The position numbers were made by a program, and so were the translations under genes. A model generated the notes under the pieces. The model ran no database searches and was not told where the DNA came from. It saw only the letters and a program-made list of their open reading frames with translations. A DNA stretch of 64,000 nt from Pseudanabaena yagii GIHE-NHR1 (lineage in GTDB: Bacteria > Cyanobacteriota > Cyanobacteriia > Pseudanabaenales > Pseudanabaenaceae), in NCBI RefSeq assembly GCF_012863495.1, contig NZ_JAAVJL010000001.1:1612001-1676000 (forward strand), in the 5' to 3' direction. The first letter of the stretch is position 1. Every line of letters begins with the position of its first letter. This document shows positions 10,263 to 18,893 of this stretch, piece after piece.

Positions 10263-10299
10263 AACAGAAAAGGCGGCGCAGTGCGCCGCCTTTTCTGTT
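10263..10299. terminator. 18-bp stem terminator
   Basis: Exact 18-nt arms (AACAGAAAAGGCGGCGCA and inverse) flank a single base. The stem is GC-rich at the apex with T-rich outer arms on both strands. Confidence 0.85.
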
Positions 10300-10312
10300 A
10301 GTAGCCTTAATT

Positions 10313-11080
10313 ATGAACAAAATTTATTTCACTATAGCAATCATTGTGATTTTGATTTGTGGATATTTAGGTCTAAATTTGGGGCTTCTAGATGATCGTG
10401 CTCTCAGAAACAGCATAAATGAATTGCTAGGCTCAGATCCCTACGAATTGAAAACCTATCCTGTTAATCCAGATTTGTCAAAACGCGATCTCAACAAACC
10501 CTTAGTCGTATTTTTTGGCGACTCCCGTACAGTAGATTGGCCAGAGATCCCCAATATTCCCTTTGAATTTATCAATCGTGGCATTAATGGACAAACTACT
10601 GACCAAGTATTAGGAAGGCTATCTGCTCATGTTGCATCATTATCACCCCAAATCGTCGTTGTCCAAGTCGGCGTAAACGACCTAGCAGATTTGGCGACAT
10701 TGCCCAATGCACCACGTAATATCATCAATAACTGCAAACAAAATATTCAAAAAATTGTTGATAAATTAGCCAAAGAGGTAAAGGCAACTGTCATTCTCAC
10801 TACGATTTTCCCGACAGGTGAGTCGCAATCCTTCCAATGGCCTGAAGAAGCTGATCGCGCAATTATTGAGGTTAATCAATTTATCAAATCACTCAAAAGC
10901 GATCGCGTTATTATTTTAGACTCGGCGGCTCTTTTAGCAGATGAGCGTGGCAAAGTTCGCCAAATTTATAGCCGAGATCTTCTGCACCTCAATAAACAAG
11001 GTTATACAATGCTTAATGAGGAGTTATTGAAAATACTCACAAATTATAGAAACAGTAATTCACGAAGATTGGACAGTTAA
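10313..11080 (+). CDS. Membrane-anchored SGNH/GDSL-type hydrolase
   Basis: A 255-residue protein with an N-terminal membrane anchor or uncleaved signal (about residues 4-24), so the catalytic domain probably faces the periplasm. SGNH blocks are visible: FFGDSRTVDW (nucleophile Ser near 70), RGINGQTT (block II Gly), VQVGVNDLAD (block III Asn), and DLLHLNKQGY (block V Asp and His near 230). The family includes lysophospholipases, acyl esterases and carbohydrate deacetylases, and no substrate can be assigned. The next gene begins 4 bp after its stop, suggesting an operon. Confidence 0.85.
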   Translation: MNKIYFTIAIIVILICGYLGLNLGLLDDRALRNSINELLGSDPYELKTYPVNPDLSKRDLNKPLVVFFGDSRTVDWPEIPNIPFEFINRGINGQTTDQVLGRLSAHVASLSPQIVVVQVGVNDLADLATLPNAPRNIINNCKQNIQKIVDKLAKEVKATVILTTIFPTGESQSFQWPEEADRAIIEVNQFIKSLKSDRVIILDSAALLADERGKVRQIYSRDLLHLNKQGYTMLNEELLKILTNYRNSNSRRLDS

Positions 11081-11084
11081 ACGG

Positions 11085-11621
11085 ATGGCTAAATTTTATG
11101 ACTGCCTGACGACTGAACTACAAACATTCATCAAAGCTCAGCATATTTTCTTTGTGGCGACGGCTCCCTATGATGGGCGCGTTAATCTCTCACCTAAGGG
11201 GATGGATGCGCTGAGGATTATTAATGAATCAGAAATTGCCTATCTCGACCTCACAGGTAGTGGCAATGAAACCGCCGCCCACCTGCTGGAAAATGGCAGA
11301 ATTACGATCATGCTCTGTAGCTTTACCGAAAAGCCGCTGATCCTGCGTCTCTATGGTCAAGGCATATCCCTCCGCGCTAATGATGCTCAATGGCAGGAAT
11401 ATCTATCCCTATTTCCCGCGATCGCAGGTACAAGACAAATCGTGCGCGTCAATGTCGAATCAGTACAAACCTCCTGTGGGTTTGCGGTTCCCTTTTATGA
11501 ATTTCTAGGCGATCGCCCCACACTCAAGGAATGGGCAGAAACAAAAGGTGAAGAGGGTGTGCATGAATATCGTCAGAACAAGAATCGCCAGAGCATCGAT
11601 GGTTTACCAACTGGGATTTAA
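11085..11621 (+). CDS. Pyridoxamine 5'-phosphate oxidase-family flavoprotein
   Basis: A 178-residue protein of the PNPOx-like split-barrel fold. It has the N-terminal strand IFFVATAP, then GRVNLSPKG and YLDLTGSGNETAAHL, where flavin-phosphate contacts usually lie, and the central strand RITIMLCSF. The C-terminus matches the subgroup with a VQTSCGFAVP segment. Such proteins bind FMN, F420 or heme, and the substrate is unknown. Its start is 4 bp after the GDSL hydrolase stop, so the two are probably cotranscribed. Confidence 0.82.
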   Translation: MAKFYDCLTTELQTFIKAQHIFFVATAPYDGRVNLSPKGMDALRIINESEIAYLDLTGSGNETAAHLLENGRITIMLCSFTEKPLILRLYGQGISLRANDAQWQEYLSLFPAIAGTRQIVRVNVESVQTSCGFAVPFYEFLGDRPTLKEWAETKGEEGVHEYRQNKNRQSIDGLPTGI

Positions 11622-11668
11622 TGATATTGTGTAGTTATTCGTTCAGTAAGTAAACGAGAGGGATTTGT

Positions 11669-12172
11669 TTGACTCAGTCAATTAATCTACCCAAGCTAGA
11701 CGACTTTTTGCAGGAGCTTGCGACGATCCAGCAGCAAGGCTCGAAGCGGATCGCGTTTTTAGGTTCCCGCCATGTGCCATTGACTCACCAATTGCTGATC
11801 GAACTGCTCAGCTATGCCTTGGCGCTATCTGGAAACAGTATTATTACCTCTGGGGCAACAGGTACAAATTTTGCTGCTATTCGGGGCGCTTTGCGTGCCG
11901 ACCCCAATCTATTGACTGTGATTTTGCCACAAAGTCTCGATAGACAGCCCTATGAGTCTCGCGAGCAGCTAGAAAATGTCATTCATCTAATTGAACATAG
12001 CGAGAATGACACGCTGTCTTTGGCAGAAGCAAGTAGCCGATGTAACCAAGAAATTATTTCTAAATGTCAGCAACTGATTTGCTTTGCATTTCATGGCAGT
12101 GAGACCTTGCTACAGACCTGTCATGATGCCGAAGAACAGCGCAAGGTAGTAACCTTATTCTATTTTGATTAA
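11669..12172 (+). CDS. DprA/SLOG-like Rossmann-fold nucleotide-binding protein
   Basis: A 167-residue single-domain protein. The pattern IAFLGSRHVPL, then SGNSIITSGATGTNFAAIRGAL, then TVILPQSLDRQP matches the SLOG/DprA-type Rossmann core (GS motif, SGGA-like loop, ILP strand). It lacks the DprA SAM and winged-helix flanks, so it is a stand-alone SLOG protein and not a full DNA-processing protein. TTG 11669 is the likely start, with a GAGAGGG ribosome-binding site 6 bp upstream. A nucleotide ligand or signalling role is an inference only. Confidence 0.7.
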   Translation: MTQSINLPKLDDFLQELATIQQQGSKRIAFLGSRHVPLTHQLLIELLSYALALSGNSIITSGATGTNFAAIRGALRADPNLLTVILPQSLDRQPYESREQLENVIHLIEHSENDTLSLAEASSRCNQEIISKCQQLICFAFHGSETLLQTCHDAEEQRKVVTLFYFD

Positions 12173-12195
12173 GTAATAAGTCTTAATTATTTGTA

Positions 12196-12264
12196 GGATG
12201 TGTTAGTGCAACGTAACACATCCATTGATTTAAAGATGATGGGTTACGCGATCGCTAACCCATC
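12196..12264. repeat. Two consecutive intergenic hairpins
   Basis: GGATGTGTTA/TAACACATCC (12196-12223) is followed by GATGGGTTA/TAACCCATC (12238-12264), whose loop is the HIP1-like GCGATCGC core. They lie between the SLOG gene and leuD and could terminate the former. Confidence 0.6.
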
Positions 12265-12291
12265 CTACGTTTAGTTCCAATAACCTAAATT

Positions 12292-12843
12292 ATGAGTACG
12301 ACAATTAAAGGCAAAGTATTTGTCTTGGAAGACAATATTGATACCGACCAAATTATTCCTGCGGAATATCTGACCCTTGTACCATCCAAGCCCGATGAAT
12401 ACGAGAAGCTTGGTAGCTATGCCTTGATTGGTCTACCCGATCGCTATAGCGATCGCTTTATTGCCGAAGGCGAAAGCAAGACAATTTACTCGATTATTGT
12501 GGCTGGCGAAAATTTCGGTTGTGGCTCCTCCCGTGAACATGCGCCGATCGCTCTTGGTGCGGCGGGACTCGAAGCTGTAGTTGCTCAGTCCTATGCGCGG
12601 ATTTTCTTCCGTAACTGCACGGCAACAGGTGAGCTATATCCTTGGGAATCCGATGCACGCTTAGTTGAGCATTTTAAGACTGGTGAAGAAGCGACGATTG
12701 ATTTTGATAACAATGTCATTATTAATGAGACAACGGGCGAAACCTTTACTTTGAAATCCTTAGGTGATGTTCGTCCTGTGATTGATGCTGGTGGCTTATT
12801 TGACTATGCACGTCAAACGGGCATGATTCCTACTCGCGTTTAA
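12292..12843 (+). CDS. leuD: 3-isopropylmalate dehydratase small subunit
   Basis: Small (swivelling) subunit of isopropylmalate isomerase in leucine synthesis. It pairs with LeuC, which is not in this window; separate leuC and leuD loci are common in cyanobacteria. The 183-residue protein has the bacterial/archaeal short LeuD layout: GKVFVLEDNIDTDQIIPAEYL at the N-terminus, GENFGCGSSREHAP as the substrate-loop signature, and a C-terminal GGLFDYARQTG. No anomalies. Confidence 0.93.
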   Translation: MSTTIKGKVFVLEDNIDTDQIIPAEYLTLVPSKPDEYEKLGSYALIGLPDRYSDRFIAEGESKTIYSIIVAGENFGCGSSREHAPIALGAAGLEAVVAQSYARIFFRNCTATGELYPWESDARLVEHFKTGEEATIDFDNNVIINETTGETFTLKSLGDVRPVIDAGGLFDYARQTGMIPTRV

Positions 12844-12893
12844 ATATTGCGCCCCAGAGCGAAGTATTGAACATCTTTTAAAGATAAAAAAAT

Positions 12894-13265
12894 ATGTCTT
12901 ATCACATTCGCATTCACGATCGCCAAAATGACAAGCTCTACGAAGCTGACATCGAAGGCGATCGCTATATTCTGGAATCCCTAGAAGATCAAGGGATTAA
13001 CCTACCTTTTTCCTGTTTGAATGGTGCTTGTACTGCCTGCGCTATGCGGGTTAAGTCTGGACAAATCGATCAGCATGAAGTCATTGGTTTGTCTAAGACC
13101 TTGCAGGATGAGGGATATGCGCTGATTTGCTCTGGATATGCGCTCTCAGATCTAGATCTAGAGACTCAGGACGAAGATGAGGTCTACCGCTTACAGTTTG
13201 GTAACTTTTTTGCTCAGCGGAAACGGCGGTGGTTTGAGTTTAGTTTACCGATTGAGGCTGATTAA
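12894..13265 (+). CDS. Plant-type [2Fe-2S] ferredoxin with C-terminal extension
   Basis: A 123-residue electron carrier. The cluster motif CLNGACTACAMRVKSG (Cys-X4-Cys-X2-Cys) and the distal LICSGYA Cys supply the four ligands. The core is about 95 residues, and an acidic stretch plus a basic aromatic tail (about 100-123) extends beyond normal photosynthetic ferredoxins. It therefore resembles the minor cyanobacterial ferredoxins more than PetF. The redox partner is unknown. It follows leuD by 50 bp on the same strand. Confidence 0.88.
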   Translation: MSYHIRIHDRQNDKLYEADIEGDRYILESLEDQGINLPFSCLNGACTACAMRVKSGQIDQHEVIGLSKTLQDEGYALICSGYALSDLDLETQDEDEVYRLQFGNFFAQRKRRWFEFSLPIEAD

Positions 13266-13299
13266 TCGATAAAGAGTTTTGCTTAGGGACATGCAGGAA

Positions 13300-13360
13300 A
13301 ATAAGGAACCGATTTTTAGTGGCGCGGCTTCGCCGCGCCACTAAAAATCGGTTCCTTATT
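13300..13360. repeat. Perfect 29-bp stem palindrome
   Basis: Two exact 29-nt arms flank TTC, with the centre GGCGCGGC-TTC-GCCGCGCC. It lies between the ferredoxin and nuclease-fold genes. The arms are unrelated to those of other palindromes in the window, but the GGC-NNN-GCC centre is shared. Confidence 0.85.
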
Positions 13361-13409
13361 AAATCGCACAACCCTAAGTAAACCTCTTTATCGATTTTTA
13401 GGCTTTAAT

Positions 13410-14018
13410 ATGACTGCTGCGAATATGCAAAAGTTGATGAATTCTAAAACTGGGCAGAAGCGATCGCTTGATAATTCTTTGACCCGTCCATTAATTTTAG
13501 TTGCCTTGTTACTTGCCTTCCTAATCGTCGCCAATATTGCGATCACGATGATGCAGCCTAAGGAAAAGGTGAATGGTGAGCTATGGCTAATTAATCGCGT
13601 GGTGAGTGGGCAAACCGTCGAGGCTTCAATTTTGAGCAATCCGAATATGACTGTGCAGCGAGTACGATTGCTCGGTATCAGTGCGCCACTCAAAGAACAG
13701 TCTCCTTGGGGCGATCGCTCTCGTCAACGCCTATCAGACTTGATCAAGGAGCAGAAGGTCATCCTCGAATTTGATGTGAAGCAAAAGGATAATTCTGATC
13801 GCCTGCTTGCCTATATTTGGAAAGATAATTTATTAGTAAATCAATATTTAGTCTCGGAGGGCTTAGCGATCGCTGACCCCTATCCGCCCAATGTAAAGTA
13901 TGACGCAAGGATTAGTCGTGCCCAATCAAAGGCAAGATTGCAAGAGTTAGGCATTTGGGACACACAAAATCCCCTACGTCTCAGTCCTAGAGACTTCCGC
14001 CGCCAATTAGGAAATTAG
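13410..14018 (+). CDS. Staphylococcal-nuclease-fold protein lacking the acidic catalytic residues
   Basis: A 202-residue protein with a hydrophobic anchor (about residues 26-46) and a C-terminal SNase/OB-fold domain. Aligned by eye to S. aureus nuclease, the two catalytic arginines are kept (in RVRLLGI and DRLLAYIW). The three Ca-binding acids are replaced: the D21 position reads SGQTV, and the D40 and E43 positions read GISAPL. The rest of the fold is recognisable, including LVNQYLVSEGLA and the C-terminal helix SKARLQELGIW. It is thus probably a non-catalytic, membrane-anchored relative. No partner genes suggest a role. Confidence 0.8.
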   Translation: MTAANMQKLMNSKTGQKRSLDNSLTRPLILVALLLAFLIVANIAITMMQPKEKVNGELWLINRVVSGQTVEASILSNPNMTVQRVRLLGISAPLKEQSPWGDRSRQRLSDLIKEQKVILEFDVKQKDNSDRLLAYIWKDNLLVNQYLVSEGLAIADPYPPNVKYDARISRAQSKARLQELGIWDTQNPLRLSPRDFRRQLGN

Positions 14019-14067
14019 CTTTGCATTGTCTTCCCTGCAAAGGCGGGAAGATAATGCTGGACTGTAA

Positions 14068-14532
14068 TTAGTCGGCGATCGCAAGGTTATAGTTTGCGCC
14101 AGTAAAGTCTGCACCAGTGACTTTGGCATTTTTGAAAACAGTGCTATTCACGTTTGCTCGATGTAAATTTGCATGGAACAATGCAGCATTCGTAAAATTA
14201 GCACCTGCTAGGTTACTGTCATCAAGAATGGCATTAGTTAGATAAGCATTAGTGAGATTTGCATGGTCGAGTTTTGCACCTGTAAGGTCTGCACCTTCAA
14301 GGTTTGTGCCTGTGAGATTGGCTTTACTGAGGTTCGCTCCCATGAGCGAAGCTCCTATCAAATGCGCTCGACTGAGATTGACACCTGCAAGGTTGGCATT
14401 TGTTAAGTCACAGCCTCCACATTGCTTAGTTCTGAGTAGTTGTTGTACTTGGACAGGATCATAAGCTTCGGCAGGTGTTGCCCACCAAATTCCACAAAGT
14501 AAAACTAGAATTGCGATGAATTTAGTTTTCAT
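14068..14532 (-). CDS. Exported pentapeptide-repeat protein
   Basis: A 154-residue protein with a signal peptide (cleavage near AEA|YD, residue 23) followed by a Cys-bearing cap (QLLRTKQCGGCDLTNANL) and about 20 A(D/N)LXX pentapeptides. These fold as a right-handed quadrilateral beta-helix. Small proteins of this type are abundant in cyanobacteria, where several are predicted in the thylakoid lumen or periplasm. No biochemical function is established. It is transcribed towards the nuclease-fold gene. Confidence 0.88.
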   Translation of the reverse strand: MKTKFIAILVLLCGIWWATPAEAYDPVQVQQLLRTKQCGGCDLTNANLAGVNLSRAHLIGASLMGANLSKANLTGTNLEGADLTGAKLDHANLTNAYLTNAILDDSNLAGANFTNAALFHANLHRANVNSTVFKNAKVTGADFTGANYNLAIAD

Positions 14533-14617
14533 TTTGCCCTCCTCTCTCTGAGGAATGCCTTGCTTTTATTATCGGTTTAACTAATATTTATGTCTTCATC
14601 CATATGCACTAAATTAA

Positions 14618-16112
14618 CTGGAGTTTAGACTAAAAAAGGTAAAAAAGGCAGAGTAAAAGAGATACAAACTGCCTAAAGTAGATGAAAAGTAAAGAGACAT
14701 CTACAGTCATGATTATTGATAAACTACAAGACTTTCGTCAACAGGTATATAGATTTTTAGGGAACGGACGGGATGCAATATTTGACTTGATGGATGCAGT
14801 ATTGACCAGTCCGAGAGTGAAATCATTTGTAGAATTATCGTTATCCGCAGTGTATCGAAGAAAATGGTCAAGTCTGTATGAATCATTAAAAGACAGTCGC
14901 CCCAACCGAGGCAGGATAAGACGGTTATGTGTGGAACAAATACCCAAAGACATCCGCCCTTTGCTAGCAGGAGACCATACAGGATGGGGAAGACCCCATG
15001 CCAAAACGCTAAAAGACAGGAGTTTTGTGCATCAACCGAATTTGGTAGAAGGGAACAAACCGATCGTGTTAGGGCATGACTACAGCACCTTGGCATGGAT
15101 ACCAGAGATGACAGGGAGTTGGGCAATCCCGTTATGTCACGAGCGGATCAGTAGTTTTGAGACAGCAGGGCAAAGAGCCGCATTCCAACTGAGTCAAGTA
15201 TGTCGAGATTTAACGGTAAGACCAATCGCTACTTACGACAGTGAATATGGCAGTGCCGTCTTTATGAATTTGACTGAGGATATCCCTGCCGATTTACTAA
15301 TACGTCTACGTCCTAACCGATGCTTATACAAAGCCCCTGCGCCCTACAGTGGTTATGGTCGTCCTCGTAAGCATGGGGATAAATTCCAACTTGCCAATGC
15401 TGATAGTTGGGGAGAGCCATCGGCAACTTTTAGCTTAGAAGATGAGACGGTTGGACAGGTGCAAATCCAGCAATGGTCTAACTTACACTTTCGGCAAGCA
15501 GCCCAACGACATATTCAAGTTATTCGAGTTACACATTCTCATTGCTCTGGTTTGTGGTTAGCTTGGGTGGGTGAACAGATGCCGACTTTAGACTCCCTTT
15601 GGCGCTTGTACTTACGTCGTTTTGCCATCGACCATTGGTATCGTTTTGCCAAACAAAGATTACATTGGACTCTTCCCCATTTGTTGACTCCTCAGCAAGC
15701 TTTGCGTTGGAGTGACCTTATGCCTTTACTCTCTTGGCAATTGTGGTTGGCTCGTCAACTGGTTATTGATACTCCTTTGCCTTGGCAGAAACCTCAAACC
15801 AATCTTAATTTTGGTCGAGTCGCTCAGGGCTTTGCCGCACTTTTGGTCAGGATTGGCTCTCCTGCTTGTTCTCCCCAACCTCGTGGTAAGTCTCTCGGTT
15901 GGAAATCTGGACGCAAGCGTTCTCCTTTTTCTCGCTTTCCTGTCGTCAAAAAACGAGCTTCTCGCTCGAAAAAGGTCAATCAAGACTACCTTAATTCCTA
16001 ACTTTCAATATTCTCTTTTTCTCTCTCTTGCTTTTTCTCAGTTCTCCGTTTTCTGGGTCACTTTTTCCTGCTCTTTTTCTGATTCTCTTAATCAACTTAG
16101 TCTAAATTCCAG
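14618..16112 (+). mobile_element. Complete insertion sequence, about 1495 bp
   Basis: Terminal inverted repeats are CTGGAGTTTAGACTAA (14618-14633) and the inverse of CTGGAATTTAGACTAA (16097-16112), matching at 15 of 16 positions. They enclose one intact transposase gene. No clear target-site duplication is seen: the flanks read AAATTAA and GCAAGGC. The right end abuts a dispersed hairpin repeat, suggesting insertion next to or into it. The intact frame suggests recent arrival. Confidence 0.85.
14682..16001 (+). CDS. DDE-type transposase (IS4/IS701-like group)
   Basis: A 439-residue RNase H-fold transposase. The first catalytic Asp lies in LLAGDHTGW (about 98) and the second in ATYDSEYG (about 186). 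The C-terminal signature FAIDHWYRFAKQRL (about 318) stands where most relatives have an E-H-W/F-x-R-F-x-K motif. The third acid here is thus Asp, which may be a subgroup feature or a weakening change. The tail is Arg/Lys-rich. It lies within the insertion sequence bounded by 16-bp inverted repeats. The upstream context offers no strong ribosome-binding site, typical of low transposase expression. Confidence 0.9.
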   Translation: MKSKETSTVMIIDKLQDFRQQVYRFLGNGRDAIFDLMDAVLTSPRVKSFVELSLSAVYRRKWSSLYESLKDSRPNRGRIRRLCVEQIPKDIRPLLAGDHTGWGRPHAKTLKDRSFVHQPNLVEGNKPIVLGHDYSTLAWIPEMTGSWAIPLCHERISSFETAGQRAAFQLSQVCRDLTVRPIATYDSEYGSAVFMNLTEDIPADLLIRLRPNRCLYKAPAPYSGYGRPRKHGDKFQLANADSWGEPSATFSLEDETVGQVQIQQWSNLHFRQAAQRHIQVIRVTHSHCSGLWLAWVGEQMPTLDSLWRLYLRRFAIDHWYRFAKQRLHWTLPHLLTPQQALRWSDLMPLLSWQLWLARQLVIDTPLPWQKPQTNLNFGRVAQGFAALLVRIGSPACSPQPRGKSLGWKSGRKRSPFSRFPVVKKRASRSKKVNQDYLNS

Positions 16113-16120
16113 GCAAGGCG

Positions 16121-16192
16121 TAAATGACGAAAAATGGTAAGAATCGCCAAGCAATTCTTACCATTTTTTGTGTTCAGCGAACTAACGTTACT
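16121..16192. repeat. Dispersed hairpin repeat ending in GAACTAACGTTA, copy 2
   Basis: GACGAAAAATGGTAAGAATCGCC and its imperfect inverse are followed by AGCGAACTAACGTTA. The layout and much of the sequence match copy 1 at 8905-8976. It starts 9 bp after the end of the insertion sequence. Confidence 0.6.
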
Positions 16193-16416
16193 TTAATTAT
16201 TTTTTTAGATATAATTAAAGTAATTAGGCATCATTACTTAAAACGCTGGGAATAAAAATTTTGGTACTCCTTGAGATACATACTTTGTAAAAATAGGCGC
16301 TTAAAACGCTTGTATGTATCTCACAAAATCATTAACTGCTCTAATTAAATTGGAGTGGCTAGTTATAACTTAACTTGCTAAGTAACTCTAAATCTGCGTC
16401 TTTGTATCTGTAAACC
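16193..16416. other. Intergenic region with two inverted repeats
   Basis: ACTTTAATTAT/ATAATTAAAGT (about 16190-16221) and GAGATACATAC/GTATGTATCTC (16273-16322) are the only structures seen. The second could be an operator or an attenuator for the downstream c-di-GMP gene. No gene is present. Confidence 0.4.
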
Positions 16417-18780
16417 ATGAACGATGTAACATCGGAGTTTGGAGAATTTGAGGAATTAGAAGCACAACGATCGCAGCGATCGCTGCATATTTTGGTGATT
16501 GAAGATGTCGCACCAGATGTCGAGCTAACGATATTCGCCTTAGAGTCTGCCAATATATCTTTTACCTATGATATTGCCGCTACAGCAAGGGAATGTCAGG
16601 AGTACTTACAAAGTAAAAACTACGATGTTGTACTGTCGGACTATCGATTACCTAGTTTTAACGGATCACAAGCTTTTAAATTTCTCAAAGAATCAGGTCA
16701 GGACATTCCTTTTATTCTCGTCACAGGGAGCTTAGGGGAAGAGGCTGCGGTGGAATGTATCAAAGCAGGGATGACTGACTATGTTTTAAAGGATCGCCTA
16801 TTTCGCTTACCAAGCGTATTAGAACGAGCCTTGCAGGAGTTCACCTTAAGACGACAACAAAAAGAGGCGATCGCCAAAATCGAACAGCAAGCATGGCGAG
16901 AAACAATTATTAATCGCATTGTCCAAGCCATGCGAGAAACTCTTGTTTTAGAAGATGTTTTACAAACAACTGCAAACCTATTGCATGAAGCTTTACAAGC
17001 TAGTTATTGCTTAATCCTTCAGCCCGATAGTAACCAACAAATGAGAGTAAGCTATGTCAATAATGGGGGAAATAATGACAAACATCAAATCCTTGGAATG
17101 CCCTGTGAATTTTTCGATTATTACCAAGATGACTTAATCCAAGGCAAACAAATTGCGATTATTCAGATCAATGATCAGCTACCAGTGGCAGTCAAAGCAC
17201 TTGCTGAAAGCTATGGAATTCGCTCGATGGTGATAACGCCTCTTTTTTATCAACAAGTTTACTTTGGTGGCATTAGCATCTATCAGAACGATCGCGAACG
17301 AATTTGGTCAGATAATGAATTATCCCTCGTAAAAGCGATCGCCGATCAATGTGCGATCGCTATTCATCAGTCAGAGCTTTACCAAAATGCTCAATCCGAA
17401 CTGATGGAACGCAAAAAAATGGAAGCTCAACTACGTCATGATGCCTTTCATGATGTACTCACAGGTTTACCAAATCGCTCCTTATTTTTAGATCGGCTCA
17501 GCCATGCTTTACAACTATCACAAAGGCGATCGCAACCACAGACAGAAAATTCTAGCAGCGAACTCTTCGCCGTGCTCTTTTTGGATTTAGACCGCTTTAA
17601 GGTGATTAACGATAGCCTTGGTCATCTCGCAGGCGATCAATTATTAAAGATTGTGGCAAAACGTTTAGTTGATTGTTTACGCGCAGGGGATACGGTGGCA
17701 AGACTTGGGGGTGATGAGTTTGTGATGCTCCTTGAGGGAATTCAAAGTATCAATGATGTGATTGAAGTTGTAAATAGAATTCAGGACATGTTAAAAATAC
17801 CCATTAACCTAGATGGGAATGAAATATTTGTCAGTACCAGCATCGGCATTGCCCTCAATTCAGGAACCTACACCCAGCCTGATCAACTCCTACGTGATGC
17901 CGATACAGCCATGTATCGAGCTAAGGAACAGGGACGGGAAAGATATGAAGTATTTAACCCTGAAATGCACACTGCTGCGCTCAAGAAACTGCGGCTAGAG
18001 ACAGATCTACGACGTGCGATCGAGCGAAAGGAATTTCGCATCCATTACCAACCAATTATTTGTCTCAAGTCATGGGAAATTATGGGATTTGAAGCCCTTG
18101 TGCGTTGGCAACATCCTGAACAAGGCTTACTAGCTCCTGCGGAATTCATTCCCCTTGCTGAAGATGCAGGGCTAATTAGTGGAATTGATTTTTGGGTATT
18201 ACAAGAAGCTTGTTCTCAATTACGGACATGGCAGGATCTATTTCCCAAGATCAAAAATTTGACGATAAGTGTGAATCTATCTGGTAAACATTTCACCAAG
18301 CCCGATTTGGTGGATAAAATCGCCCAAATCTTAGAAAAGACAAATCTGCATGGTGCAAATTTAAAGATAGAAATCACGGAAAGTATTCTCATCGAAAAGA
18401 CTTCCTTAGCAAGGCAAATTCTCGATGAACTGAATAACCGAAATATGCAAGTCTGTATTGATGATTTTGGAACAGGTTATTCTTCATTAAGCTATTTACA
18501 CCGTTTCCCCATTAATACCCTCAAAATTGATCGCTCATTTATCACCCGTCTCGATCATGAATCTGAACATAACGAAATTGTCAAAGCGATTATTGCCTTA
18601 GGAATCAATTTAGGATTAAACGTAGTTGCTGAAGGGGTGGAAACTGCGGGTCAATTAGATTTTCTCGAAACTAATAATTGCCATTCGGCTCAGGGATATT
18701 ATCTATTCAAGCCCTTAGGGGCTGACGAAATTGCTAAATTACTAGAGGGAATCCCCAGACAGTTTAAAAACGATATATAG
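16417..18780 (+). CDS. Response regulator with GAF, GGDEF and EAL domains
   Basis: A 787-residue protein for c-di-GMP turnover. A receiver (about 22-145, Asp in VVLSDYRLP), a GAF domain (about 155-325), a GGDEF diguanylate cyclase domain and an EAL phosphodiesterase domain are arranged in order. The cyclase motif RLGGDEF is intact, with an RxxD inhibitory site (RAGD) five residues upstream. The EAL domain keeps FEALVRW, IDDFGTGYSS and LKIDRSF, so both activities may be real. An upstream kinase is not adjacent. A double hairpin follows the stop. Confidence 0.93.
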   Translation: MNDVTSEFGEFEELEAQRSQRSLHILVIEDVAPDVELTIFALESANISFTYDIAATARECQEYLQSKNYDVVLSDYRLPSFNGSQAFKFLKESGQDIPFILVTGSLGEEAAVECIKAGMTDYVLKDRLFRLPSVLERALQEFTLRRQQKEAIAKIEQQAWRETIINRIVQAMRETLVLEDVLQTTANLLHEALQASYCLILQPDSNQQMRVSYVNNGGNNDKHQILGMPCEFFDYYQDDLIQGKQIAIIQINDQLPVAVKALAESYGIRSMVITPLFYQQVYFGGISIYQNDRERIWSDNELSLVKAIADQCAIAIHQSELYQNAQSELMERKKMEAQLRHDAFHDVLTGLPNRSLFLDRLSHALQLSQRRSQPQTENSSSELFAVLFLDLDRFKVINDSLGHLAGDQLLKIVAKRLVDCLRAGDTVARLGGDEFVMLLEGIQSINDVIEVVNRIQDMLKIPINLDGNEIFVSTSIGIALNSGTYTQPDQLLRDADTAMYRAKEQGRERYEVFNPEMHTAALKKLRLETDLRRAIERKEFRIHYQPIICLKSWEIMGFEALVRWQHPEQGLLAPAEFIPLAEDAGLISGIDFWVLQEACSQLRTWQDLFPKIKNLTISVNLSGKHFTKPDLVDKIAQILEKTNLHGANLKIEITESILIEKTSLARQILDELNNRNMQVCIDDFGTGYSSLSYLHRFPINTLKIDRSFITRLDHESEHNEIVKAIIALGINLGLNVVAEGVETAGQLDFLETNNCHSAQGYYLFKPLGADEIAKLLEGIPRQFKNDI

Positions 18781-18786
18781 ATAAAG

Positions 18787-18833
18787 ACTAAAAAACTCGT
18801 TTTTTGTGATCACAAAAAACGAGTTTTTTTAGT
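18787..18833. terminator. Long hairpin after the GGDEF-EAL gene
   Basis: A near-continuous palindrome centred on GTGATCAC with flanking A/T tracts (ACTAAAAAACTCG and inverse, one bulge). It ends in a T-run for plus-strand transcripts. Confidence 0.8.
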
Positions 18834-18837
18834 TTGA

Positions 18838-18893
18838 TTTTTAACTAAGAAGAAGCGGCGCTGAAGCGCCGCTTATTTGTGTGTAGTTAAAAA
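18838..18893. terminator. Nested hairpin, left border of the accessory island
   Basis: An inner stem AAGCGGCGCT/AGCGCCGCTT (18853-18874) lies inside an outer TTTTTAACTA/TAGTTAAAAA pair. It immediately follows the stop codon of the minus-strand DUF192 gene and probably terminates the phage-like operon. The left junction of the island is expected near here. Confidence 0.65.
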
